Source: GCA-2733415 sp965178635 (lineage in GTDB: Bacteria; Bacteroidota; Bacteroidia; Flavobacteriales; Flavobacteriaceae). From it: a stretch of 64,000 nt of DNA. The translations under genes and the position numbers were made by a program. The DNA is taken from NCBI GenBank assembly GCA_965178635.1, contig CBCXVT010000010.1, positions 160,109 through 224,108 on the forward strand. The letters run 5' to 3'. The notes under the pieces were generated by a model. That model was not told the DNA's origin. It worked only from the letters and a program-made list of their open reading frames with translations, and searched no databases. Shown in pieces: positions 56,905-64,000 of this stretch; within the stretch, counting starts at the first letter, position 1; every line of letters starts with the position of its first letter.

Positions 56905-57996
56905 ATGAAAGCAGGAATTGTAGGATTACCTAACGTTGGTAAATCAACCCTTTTTAATTGTTTATCAAACGCCAAAGCACAAAGTGCTAATTTTCCTTTT
57001 TGTACCATAGAACCTAATGTAGGTGTTGTGAATGTGCCAGATGAAAGAATTGCCAAACTTGAAAGTATGGTGAATCCTGAGCGTGTTATGCCAGCAACTG
57101 TAGAGATTGTGGATATTGCTGGCTTAGTAAAAGGAGCTAGTAAAGGTGAAGGTTTAGGGAATAAATTTTTAGCAAATATTAGAGAGTGTGACGCTATTAT
57201 TCATGTGTTACGTTGTTTTGATAATGACAATATCGTTCATGTAGATGCTTCTGTAGATCCAATTAGAGATAAAGAAACAATCGATTTTGAATTGCAATTG
57301 AAAGATTTAGAATCTGTTGAAAAGCGTTTGGAAAAAGTAAACAGAGCAGCAAAGACTGGAAATAAGGAAGCTGTTTTAGAACAAGCGACCTTATTGCGTT
57401 TAAAAGATACGTTAGAGTCTGGTGCTTCTGTAAGATCGATGACGTTTAATGAAAAAGAGCAAGTTTTAGTAGATGATTTTCAAATGCTTACAGCTAAGCC
57501 AGTATTATATGTATGTAACGTTGATGAATCGTCTGCTAAAGACGGTAACGCATATGTAGAACGTGTGCGTGAGGCAGTAAAAGATGAAGGTGCAGAGATT
57601 ATTGTGTTAGCAGTTGCGACTGAGTCTGATATTGCTGAGTTAGAAGATTACGAAGAGCGTCAGATATTTTTAGAAGATATCGGTTTAGAAGAACCAGGAG
57701 CTGCTAGATTAATCAGATCAGCATATAAATTATTAAACTTACAAACCTATTTTACTGTAGGTGTAAAAGAAGTGAGAGCTTGGACAGTATTTATTGGAGC
57801 TACCGCGCCACAAGCTGCTGGGGTTATTCATACTGACTTTGAAAAAGGATTCATTAGAGCAGAAGTGATGCAATATGATACTTTTGTGGAGTTAGGGAGT
57901 GAAGCTAAAGTTAAAGATGCTGGTAAGCTTGGTGTTGAAGGGAAAGAGTATATCGTAAAAGATGGTGATATTATGCATTTCAGGTTTAATGTGTAA
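56905..57996 (+). CDS. ychF: Redox-regulated GTPase-fold ATPase YchF
   Basis: The 363-residue protein begins MKAGIVGLPNVGKSTLFNCLS (Walker A), then DIAGLVKGASKGEGLGNKFLANIRECDAIIHVLR, and the altered G4 motif NVDE, which selects ATP over GTP. The C-terminal TGS-like domain holds YFTVGVKEVRAWTVFIGATAPQAAGVIHTDFEKGFIRAEV. It binds ribosomes and affects translation and oxidative stress responses. A TAGTTTTG box at 56871-56878 may be its -7 element. Confidence 0.96.
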   Translation: MKAGIVGLPNVGKSTLFNCLSNAKAQSANFPFCTIEPNVGVVNVPDERIAKLESMVNPERVMPATVEIVDIAGLVKGASKGEGLGNKFLANIRECDAIIHVLRCFDNDNIVHVDASVDPIRDKETIDFELQLKDLESVEKRLEKVNRAAKTGNKEAVLEQATLLRLKDTLESGASVRSMTFNEKEQVLVDDFQMLTAKPVLYVCNVDESSAKDGNAYVERVREAVKDEGAEIIVLAVATESDIAELEDYEERQIFLEDIGLEEPGAARLIRSAYKLLNLQTYFTVGVKEVRAWTVFIGATAPQAAGVIHTDFEKGFIRAEVMQYDTFVELGSEAKVKDAGKLGVEGKEYIVKDGDIMHFRFNV

Positions 57997-58012
57997 TCAC
58001 ATAATAAACATT

Positions 58013-58050
58013 AAAAAGCCTTATAGTTTTAATTAATTATAAGGCTTTTT
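58013..58050 (+). terminator. Intrinsic terminator after ychF
   Basis: AAAAAGCCTTATA (58013-58025) pairs with TATAAGGCTTTTT (58038-58050), with a T-run. Confidence 0.9.
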
Positions 58051-58148
58051 TTATGCTGAAAACTCTGTTACTAACTTTATGTCATCTCACTTTTATTTTT
58101 TTACAGTTTATCCTATATTAGCAACATATCCTAATAGCCACTTACTTA

Positions 58149-60002
58149 ATGTCACAAGAAACCAAATATACTGAAGATAATATACGTTCATTAGACTGGA
58201 AAGAGCATATTCGTATGCGTCCGGGAATGTATATTGGTAAACTTGGTGATGGATCTTCTGCAGATGATGGTATTTATATCTTATTAAAAGAAGTGCTTGA
58301 TAACTCTATTGATGAGTTTGTTATGGGCGCTGGTAAAACCATAGAAATTACAACTAAAGAAGGAAAGGTTACTGTAAGAGATTATGGTAGAGGGATCCCT
58401 TTAGGGAAAGTGATAGATGTTGTTTCTAAAATGAATACCGGTGGTAAGTATGACTCTAGAGCTTTTAAGAAATCAGTTGGATTAAACGGAGTTGGTACAA
58501 AAGCAGTGAATGCACTATCTAATTACTTCAGAGTAGAGTCTAACAGGGATAATCAACGTAAAGCAGTAGAGTTTTCTCAAGGAACAATTACAGAGGATTT
58601 TCCTGTAGAAGATGTAGTGTCAAGAAAAGGAACTAAGGTGACTTTTATTCCGGACACTACCATTTTTAAAAATTACAAATACCGTTCGGAATACGTTGTA
58701 AAAATGCTAAAGAATTATGTCTACCTGAATCCAGGGTTAACCATAATATATAACGGAGAAAAATATTTTTCAGAAAACGGATTAAAAGATTTACTAGAAG
58801 ATAATAATAGTAAAGAAGATATGTTATACCCAATCATTCATTTGAAAGGAGATGACATTGAAATTGCTATAACTCATAGTAAAACACAATATTCAGAAGA
58901 ATACCATTCTTTTGTAAACGGACAGCATACTACTCAAGGTGGGACACATCAAGCAGCATTTAGAGAGTCTATTGTTAAAACGATACGTGATTTTTATGGT
59001 AAAACTTATGAAGCTTCAGATGTTAGAAAATCAATTATATCTGCTATAGCAATTAAAGTTATGGAACCCGTTTTTGAAAGTCAAACAAAAACAAAATTAG
59101 GGTCTGTAGATATGGGAGGTGATTTACCAACTGTTCGAACTTATATAAATGATTTTATAAAAACTCAGTTAGATAATTACCTACATAAAAATGCTGATGT
59201 TGCTGAAGCAATTCAGCGTAAAATTTTACAAGCTGAGCGCGAGCGTAAGGAATTATCTGGGATAAGAAAGTTAGCGAAAGATCGTGCTAAAAAGGCCTCT
59301 TTACACAATAAAAAATTACGTGACTGTAGAGTGCATTTGGGTGATGTTAAAAAAGAGCGTCGCTTAGAATCTACATTGTTTATTACCGAGGGAGATTCTG
59401 CAAGTGGGTCAATTACAAAATCTAGAGATGTAAATACACAAGCGGTATTTAGTTTACGTGGTAAACCATTGAATTCTTATGGGATGTCTAAAAAGATTGT
59501 TTATGAAAATGAAGAATTTAACTTATTGCAAGCGGCTTTAAATATCGAAGAGTCGTTATCTGATTTAAGATATAATAACATAGTTATTGCAACAGATGCC
59601 GATGTAGATGGTATGCATATTAGATTGTTATTGATAACCTTCTTTTTACAGTTTTTCCCAGAATTGATTAAAGAAGGGCATTTATATATATTAGAAACAC
59701 CTTTATTTAGAGTTAGAAATAAAAAAGAAACAATTTATTGTTATTCTGAAGAAGAGCGTGTGAACGCAATGGAAAAATTAAAAGGGAAACCTGAAATTAC
59801 CAGATTTAAGGGGCTTGGGGAAATATCTCCAGACGAGTTCCAGTTTTTTATTGGTGAAGACATACGTTTAGATCCTGTGATGTTAGATACCACAACTTCT
59901 ATAGAAAACTTATTACAGTTTTATATGGGTAAAAATACCCCAGACAGACAAAAGTTTATTATTAATAACCTTAAGGTAGAGTTAGATATAGTTAAGGATT
60001 AA
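58149..60002 (+). CDS. parE: DNA topoisomerase IV subunit B
   Basis: The 617-residue GHKL ATPase subunit shows HIRMRPGMYIGKLGDGSSADDGIYILLKEVLDNSIDEF (ATP site) and VSKMNTGGKYDSRAFKKSVGLNGVGTKAVNALS. The Toprim motifs are FITEGDSASGSITKSRD and VIATDADVDGMHIR. Its length and pairing with parC nearby support topoisomerase IV rather than gyrase. It decatenates chromosomes after replication. One small broken gene separates it from parC. Confidence 0.93.
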   Translation: MSQETKYTEDNIRSLDWKEHIRMRPGMYIGKLGDGSSADDGIYILLKEVLDNSIDEFVMGAGKTIEITTKEGKVTVRDYGRGIPLGKVIDVVSKMNTGGKYDSRAFKKSVGLNGVGTKAVNALSNYFRVESNRDNQRKAVEFSQGTITEDFPVEDVVSRKGTKVTFIPDTTIFKNYKYRSEYVVKMLKNYVYLNPGLTIIYNGEKYFSENGLKDLLEDNNSKEDMLYPIIHLKGDDIEIAITHSKTQYSEEYHSFVNGQHTTQGGTHQAAFRESIVKTIRDFYGKTYEASDVRKSIISAIAIKVMEPVFESQTKTKLGSVDMGGDLPTVRTYINDFIKTQLDNYLHKNADVAEAIQRKILQAERERKELSGIRKLAKDRAKKASLHNKKLRDCRVHLGDVKKERRLESTLFITEGDSASGSITKSRDVNTQAVFSLRGKPLNSYGMSKKIVYENEEFNLLQAALNIEESLSDLRYNNIVIATDADVDGMHIRLLLITFFLQFFPELIKEGHLYILETPLFRVRNKKETIYCYSEEERVNAMEKLKGKPEITRFKGLGEISPDEFQFFIGEDIRLDPVMLDTTTSIENLLQFYMGKNTPDRQKFIINNLKVELDIVKD

Positions 60003-60014
60003 TATGATAAGTTG

Positions 60015-60492
60015 ATGAAGTTTACCAATAAAAAAAATAGTGCCATTATTTAAAGTAGGATATTTATTGCTTCTTATTTTAGTGTCAATGTTACTTATTT
60101 ATAATTATTTAATTCTCAACAGAGCAATACTTGCATATAAAGAAATTATTGCATTATTGGTGTTATATGTTGTTGTCTTGATGTATTGGTATAAGATATC
60201 AAAATATATAGAGTATGATAGTGCAGGATCAGGTTTGGTATTTATAACTAAAGGTATTTTGCTTTCAGATTATATAAATCATTGAGAGCATAGAGTAGAA
60301 TTACCAAAAGAAAAATTAGTAAGTTATACTATTGTGGATTATTTTTTTTACAAAAAAATAATCTTGAAAATTAAAAGTAAACAGAAGGTTGATAGAACAA
60401 AAAAAGTCAATATTGACATTTCTTTTTTATCAACTAACAAAACCAAAGCTTTAAGATTATCATTAGATAAAGTTGTACGTGAAAATTCGTAG
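60015..60492 (+). pseudogene. Broken small membrane protein gene between parE and parC
   Basis: One frame runs from about 60040 to a TAG at 60490, interrupted by a single in-frame TGA at 60283-60285. Before it: a helix-rich part with two hydrophobic segments (YLLLLILVSMLLIYNYLIL and IIALLVLYVVVLMYWY), then ITKGILLSDYINH. After it: EHRVELPKEKLVSYTIVDYF and a Lys-rich beta-like tail ending LRLSLDKVVRENS. CGA to TGA would explain the stop. The natural ATG at 60015 is out of frame by one A in an 8-A tract (60030-60037); with seven it reads MKFTNKKIVPLFKVGYLL. Two lesions make a pseudogene likely. A bacterial-PH-like membrane protein of about 158 residues is my best guess for the ancestor. Confidence 0.7.
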
Positions 60493-60498
60493 CATTAC

Positions 60499-63126
60499 AT
60501 GAGTATAGAGGAAAACGAACATATCGAAAATCAAAACACAAACCATTATAGTGAGGAAGAAACCATCACTAAAGTTACAGGAATGTATAAAGATTGGTTT
60601 TTAGACTACGCCTCATATGTTATTTTAGAGCGTGCTGTACCTGCTATTGATGATGGATTTAAACCCGTACAACGCCGTATAATGCACTCTTTAAAAGAAA
60701 AAGATGACGGCCGGTATAATAAGGTAGCAAACATTGTTGGGCATACTATGCAGTACCATCCACACGGAGATATGAGTATTGCTGATGCCATGGTACAAAT
60801 AGGTCAGAAAGACTTATTGATTGATACTCAAGGAAACTGGGGTAATATTTTAACCGGAGATCGTGCTGCTGCATCAAGATATATTGAAGCGCGTTTAAGT
60901 AAATTTGCATTAGATGTTGTATTTAACCCGAAAATAACGGAATGGCAACAATCTTACGATGGAAGAAATAAAGAACCTGTCAATTTACCGGCAAAGTTTC
61001 CGTTATTATTGGCTCAAGGTGGTGAAGGTATTGCAGTAGGATTATCTACTAAGATATTACCACACAACTTTTTAGAATTGATAGATGCGTCTATTAAACA
61101 TTTAAAAGGAAAAAAATTTACATTATTTCCTGATTTCCCTACAGCAGGTAGTGCTGATGTTTCAAACTATAATGACGGCTTGCGAGGTGGAAAGGTTCGT
61201 GTACGTGCTAAAATCACACAGCAAGATAAAAACACACTTGTTATTTCAGAAATTCCTTTTTCAACAACAACTTCAAGTTTGATTGATTCTATCTTGAAAG
61301 CCAATGATAAGGGAAAAATAAAAATTAAAAAAATAGAAGATAATACTGCCGCTGAAGTTGAAATTTTAGTGCATTTACCTTCTAGTATTTCGCCAGATAA
61401 AACCATTGATGCCTTATATGCTTTTACCAATTGTGAAACATCTATTTCACCATTAGGTTGTGTTATTGACGACAATAAACCTGTATTTATTGGGGTGTCA
61501 GAAATTTTACGTCGCTCAACAGATCATACAGTTTTCTTGTTGAAGAGTGAGTTAGAGATACAATTAAATGAATTGCAAGAACAATGGCATTTTGCATCTT
61601 TAGAACGTATTTTTATAGAAAACAGAATTTACCGTTTAATTGAAGAAGAGGAGACTTGGGAAGGTGTAATTAATGCTATTGATGATGGTTTACAACCATA
61701 TATTAAACATTTAAAACGCGCTATTGTTGAAGATGATATTGTACGCTTAACTGAAATCAGAATTAAACGTATTTCAAAATTTGATATTGATAAAGCACAA
61801 CAAAAAATTGACGCTTTAGAAGATCAAATTAAAGAAACTAAACACCATTTAGCTCACTTAATTGAGTATGCTATTGATTTCTTTACACGTATAAAAAAGG
61901 ATTACGGAAAAGGAAAAGAACGTCAAACAGAATTAAGACCATTTGATGATGTTGATGCTACAAAGGTTGTTATCAGAAACACTAAACTCTACGTTAATAG
62001 AGAAGAAGGGTTTATTGGTACATCACTTAAAAAAGATGAGTATGTTACTGACTGTGCAGATATTGATGATATAATTGTATTTACTAGAGATGGTAAAATG
62101 ATGGTGACAAAAGTGGATAATAAAACCTTTATAGGTAAGCATATTGTTCATGTAGCCGTGTTTAAAAAGAAAGATAAACGCACTATTTACAATGTAATTT
62201 ATAAAGATGGTATTTCTAAAGCATCATATATAAAACGCTTTGCAGTTACTAGTGTTACAAGAGATAAAGAATACAATATTACTCAAGGTACAAAAGGCTC
62301 AATGATGACTTATTTTTCAGCTAATCCTAATGGAGAAGCAGAAGTAATAACTATTAATTTACGCCAAGTAGGTAGTGTTAAAAAATTAAAATGGGACCTT
62401 GACTTCACTGATGTTTTGGTAAAGGGCAGGGCTTCTAAAGGTAACTTGGTCACTAAATATGCAGTTAAGCGAATCGATTTAAAATCTAAAGGTGTGTCAA
62501 CATTAAAACCTCGAAAAATTTGGTTTGATGAGGCTATTCAGCGTTTAAACTTAGATGGAAGAGGAGAATTGCTTGGTGAATTTAAAGGTGATGATAAATT
62601 ACTAATAATCACGCAACAAGGTGTAGTTAAAACTGTTACGCCTGAAGTTACATTGCATTTTGATGATGATATGATTGTGTTGGAAAAATGGCTGCCTTCA
62701 AAACCAATTTCGGCAATATACTATGAAGGAGAAAAAGAACGCTATTATATTAAGCGTTTTGTTATTGAGCAAGAAGATAAAGAAGAACAGTTTATATCAG
62801 ATCATCCGAAATCACAATTAGAAATTGTTGCGGTAGATTATAGACCTGTAGCTGAATTAGTTTTTGCTAAAAAACGCGGGAAAGATCAAAAAGAAAACCA
62901 GATTGTAGATATTGAACAATTTATAGCTATAAAAGGTATTAAAGCTCTTGGGAATCAGTTAACGTTAGATAAGCTCAAGCAAATTAATTTGTTAGATCCT
63001 TTACCATTTGAGGTAAAAGAATTACCTAAAACTGAAGAAATTGAAGTTGTTGAAGAAAATGAAGTAAAGGACATAAACTTAAGTGATGATTTGGGTGCAG
63101 ATGGTGAACAAACAACATTGTTTTAA
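60499..63126 (+). CDS. parC: DNA topoisomerase IV subunit A
   Basis: The 875-residue subunit carries the breakage-reunion domain: YASYVILERAVPAIDDGFKPVQRRIMHSL, the quinolone-region helix GHTMQYHPHGDMSIADAMVQ, and the catalytic Tyr in GDRAAASRYIEARLSKFAL. A C-terminal part of beta-pinwheel repeats follows (TRDGKMMVTKVDNKTFIG, ITQGTKGSMMTYF). An acidic tail ends in DGEQTTLF. It forms a heterotetramer with ParE. The missing adjacency to parE is due only to the decayed gene between them. Confidence 0.94.
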   Translation: MSIEENEHIENQNTNHYSEEETITKVTGMYKDWFLDYASYVILERAVPAIDDGFKPVQRRIMHSLKEKDDGRYNKVANIVGHTMQYHPHGDMSIADAMVQIGQKDLLIDTQGNWGNILTGDRAAASRYIEARLSKFALDVVFNPKITEWQQSYDGRNKEPVNLPAKFPLLLAQGGEGIAVGLSTKILPHNFLELIDASIKHLKGKKFTLFPDFPTAGSADVSNYNDGLRGGKVRVRAKITQQDKNTLVISEIPFSTTTSSLIDSILKANDKGKIKIKKIEDNTAAEVEILVHLPSSISPDKTIDALYAFTNCETSISPLGCVIDDNKPVFIGVSEILRRSTDHTVFLLKSELEIQLNELQEQWHFASLERIFIENRIYRLIEEEETWEGVINAIDDGLQPYIKHLKRAIVEDDIVRLTEIRIKRISKFDIDKAQQKIDALEDQIKETKHHLAHLIEYAIDFFTRIKKDYGKGKERQTELRPFDDVDATKVVIRNTKLYVNREEGFIGTSLKKDEYVTDCADIDDIIVFTRDGKMMVTKVDNKTFIGKHIVHVAVFKKKDKRTIYNVIYKDGISKASYIKRFAVTSVTRDKEYNITQGTKGSMMTYFSANPNGEAEVITINLRQVGSVKKLKWDLDFTDVLVKGRASKGNLVTKYAVKRIDLKSKGVSTLKPRKIWFDEAIQRLNLDGRGELLGEFKGDDKLLIITQQGVVKTVTPEVTLHFDDDMIVLEKWLPSKPISAIYYEGEKERYYIKRFVIEQEDKEEQFISDHPKSQLEIVAVDYRPVAELVFAKKRGKDQKENQIVDIEQFIAIKGIKALGNQLTLDKLKQINLLDPLPFEVKELPKTEEIEVVEENEVKDINLSDDLGADGEQTTLF

Positions 63127-63152
63127 TTACTTTTGCTCATTAAATTGATGTT

Positions 63153-64000
63153 ATGGCAGTTTTTTTTGATTATTTCGACCTGAATTTAGCAGTAGGGATT
63201 ACTGCATATTCATTGCTTATTGTGTTAGTTTGTTGGATATTATCTAGATTATCCAGAACAATTGTGATTCTGTTTTTAAGGAAGAACCTTGCTAAAGAGA
63301 AATTTGGTGTAACACGTTTAAAGTTTACAAGAAATTCCCTACGATTTATTTTCGGTTTATTAGGGTTTTTAATTATTATGTTTACTGTTCCGGTATTCAG
63401 AAAACAAGCAGGCTATATTTTTTCTGGAGCAGGAATTTTAGCAGCAATTATAGGTTTTGCAGCTAAAGACGCCATATCAAATTTAATTGGAGGCTTGTTT
63501 ATTGTATTGTTTCGTCCATTTAGGGTTGGAGATTATATTAAATTATCTGAAAACAGAGAAGGTATTATTGATGATATCACACTACGTCATACCATTATAA
63601 CAACATTTGAGAATAAACGTTTAATAATTCCAAATTCAGTAATTAGTACAGAATCCGTTTTAAATGTTACTATTCACGAAACTAAAATTTTAAGTTTTAA
63701 CAACTTTTATATAGGGTTATACGCGGATATTGATAAAGCTAAAGATATCATTACTGAAGAAGCGTCAAAACTGGATTTTGTAATTGATAATAGAACACCT
63801 GAAGAGATTATAAAGAATATCCCTGAGTTTGATGTTAGGTTGGTAGAGGTAACAGAAACGGCACTCATTATAAGAGCGTACATCTGGTTGAATGATCCAT
63901 TAAAGGAATTTCAAATGAAGAGTTTGTTTATGGAATCAGTTCACAAACGTTTTATCAAGGAACAGATTGATTTGCCAATACCAATGAGAAAACTCGTCAA
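63153..64000 (+). CDS. MscS-type mechanosensitive ion channel, 3' end outside the window
   Basis: From the ATG at 63153 the frame stays open to the right edge (282 codons plus). Two or three helices (YSLLIVLVCWILSRLS, FIFGLLGFLIIMF) precede the pore helix GAGILAAIIGFAAKDAISNLIGGLFIVLF, typical of MscS. The beta domain (FRPFRVGDYIKL and the NKRLIIPNSVI motif) and the alpha/beta part follow. It releases solutes on osmotic downshock. It lies 26 bp after parC on the same strand. Confidence 0.92.
   Translation, partial: MAVFFDYFDLNLAVGITAYSLLIVLVCWILSRLSRTIVILFLRKNLAKEKFGVTRLKFTRNSLRFIFGLLGFLIIMFTVPVFRKQAGYIFSGAGILAAIIGFAAKDAISNLIGGLFIVLFRPFRVGDYIKLSENREGIIDDITLRHTIITTFENKRLIIPNSVISTESVLNVTIHETKILSFNNFYIGLYADIDKAKDIITEEASKLDFVIDNRTPEEIIKNIPEFDVRLVEVTETALIIRAYIWLNDPLKEFQMKSLFMESVHKRFIKEQIDLPIPMRKLV

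Noticed and set aside
60283..60285. In-frame TGA read as selenocysteine
   Set aside because: No selenoprotein family is recognised and no SECIS-like hairpin follows; a second lesion in the same gene favours decay.

Overview
The window is a stretch of chromosome from a low-GC member of the Bacteroidota, almost certainly a marine Flavobacteriaceae. The evidence is the 16S rRNA gene, promoters of the TTG-N19/20-TAnnTTTG type, TonB-dependent receptors with an N-terminal carboxypeptidase-regulatory-like domain, a split transketolase, the monomeric NADP isocitrate dehydrogenase, and many family-restricted DUF lipoproteins. I cannot fix the genus; the gene set would suit Winogradskyella, Lacinutrix, Psychroserpens or relatives.

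Layout. 1-5261 (minus): a small secreted protein followed by a giant repeat adhesin that runs off the left edge. 5558-9022 (plus): a polyphosphate cassette (SixA-like phosphatase, ppk1, ppx). 9089-12368 (minus): a beta-helix lipoprotein, upp and a glutamine-cyclotransferase-like lipoprotein. 12459-14616 (plus): SRP RNA, a frameshifted short-chain dehydrogenase, a transaldolase-like enzyme and a small Asp/Ala-rich lipoprotein. 14668-17294 (minus): smpB, an NAD(P)HX epimerase with a decayed dehydratase half, and two envelope proteins. 17414-19737 (plus): an ECF sigma factor with a membrane partner, then rocD behind a probable structured regulatory RNA. 19805-21619 (minus): split transketolase. 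21785-31544 (plus): tgt, an LptF/G permease, an EamA transporter, accA, dnaB, a secreted amidotransferase-like protein and two tandem histidine kinases. 31596-34821 (minus): thrS-infC-rpmI-rplT. 35190-40887 (plus): a complete rRNA operon (three tandem promoters, 16S, tRNA-Ile, tRNA-Ala, 23S, 5S, terminator). 40972-56130: mostly minus-strand genes, including murQ, a TonB receptor with its DUF4249 partner, icd, a probable metal-uptake TonB receptor, and serine biosynthesis with a LuxC-type acyl-CoA reductase. 56259-64000 (plus): ferredoxin, ychF, parE, a broken gene, parC and a partial MscS channel.

Most of the window is conserved housekeeping DNA. I see no mobile element, CRISPR array, prophage or recognisable defence system. 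The unusual signals are these: (i) infC has no ATG/GTG/TTG start that keeps its N-domain and appears to start at ATA; (ii) the rRNA leader consists of three promoter plus boxA-like modules, with a fourth boxA-like copy before 23S; (iii) a probable pseudoknotted RNA lies upstream of rocD; (iv) several genes carry lesions or lost motifs: a +1 frameshift in an SDR, a nonsense codon plus an A-tract shift in the gene between parE and parC, a SerA homologue without its catalytic Arg, a remnant NnrD domain, and a histidine kinase with a degraded ATP-lid motif; (v) the adhesin repeats include copies identical over 194 bp. The lesions could be real decay or, in part, sequencing errors. No single locus here can be shown from sequence alone to be a new system.
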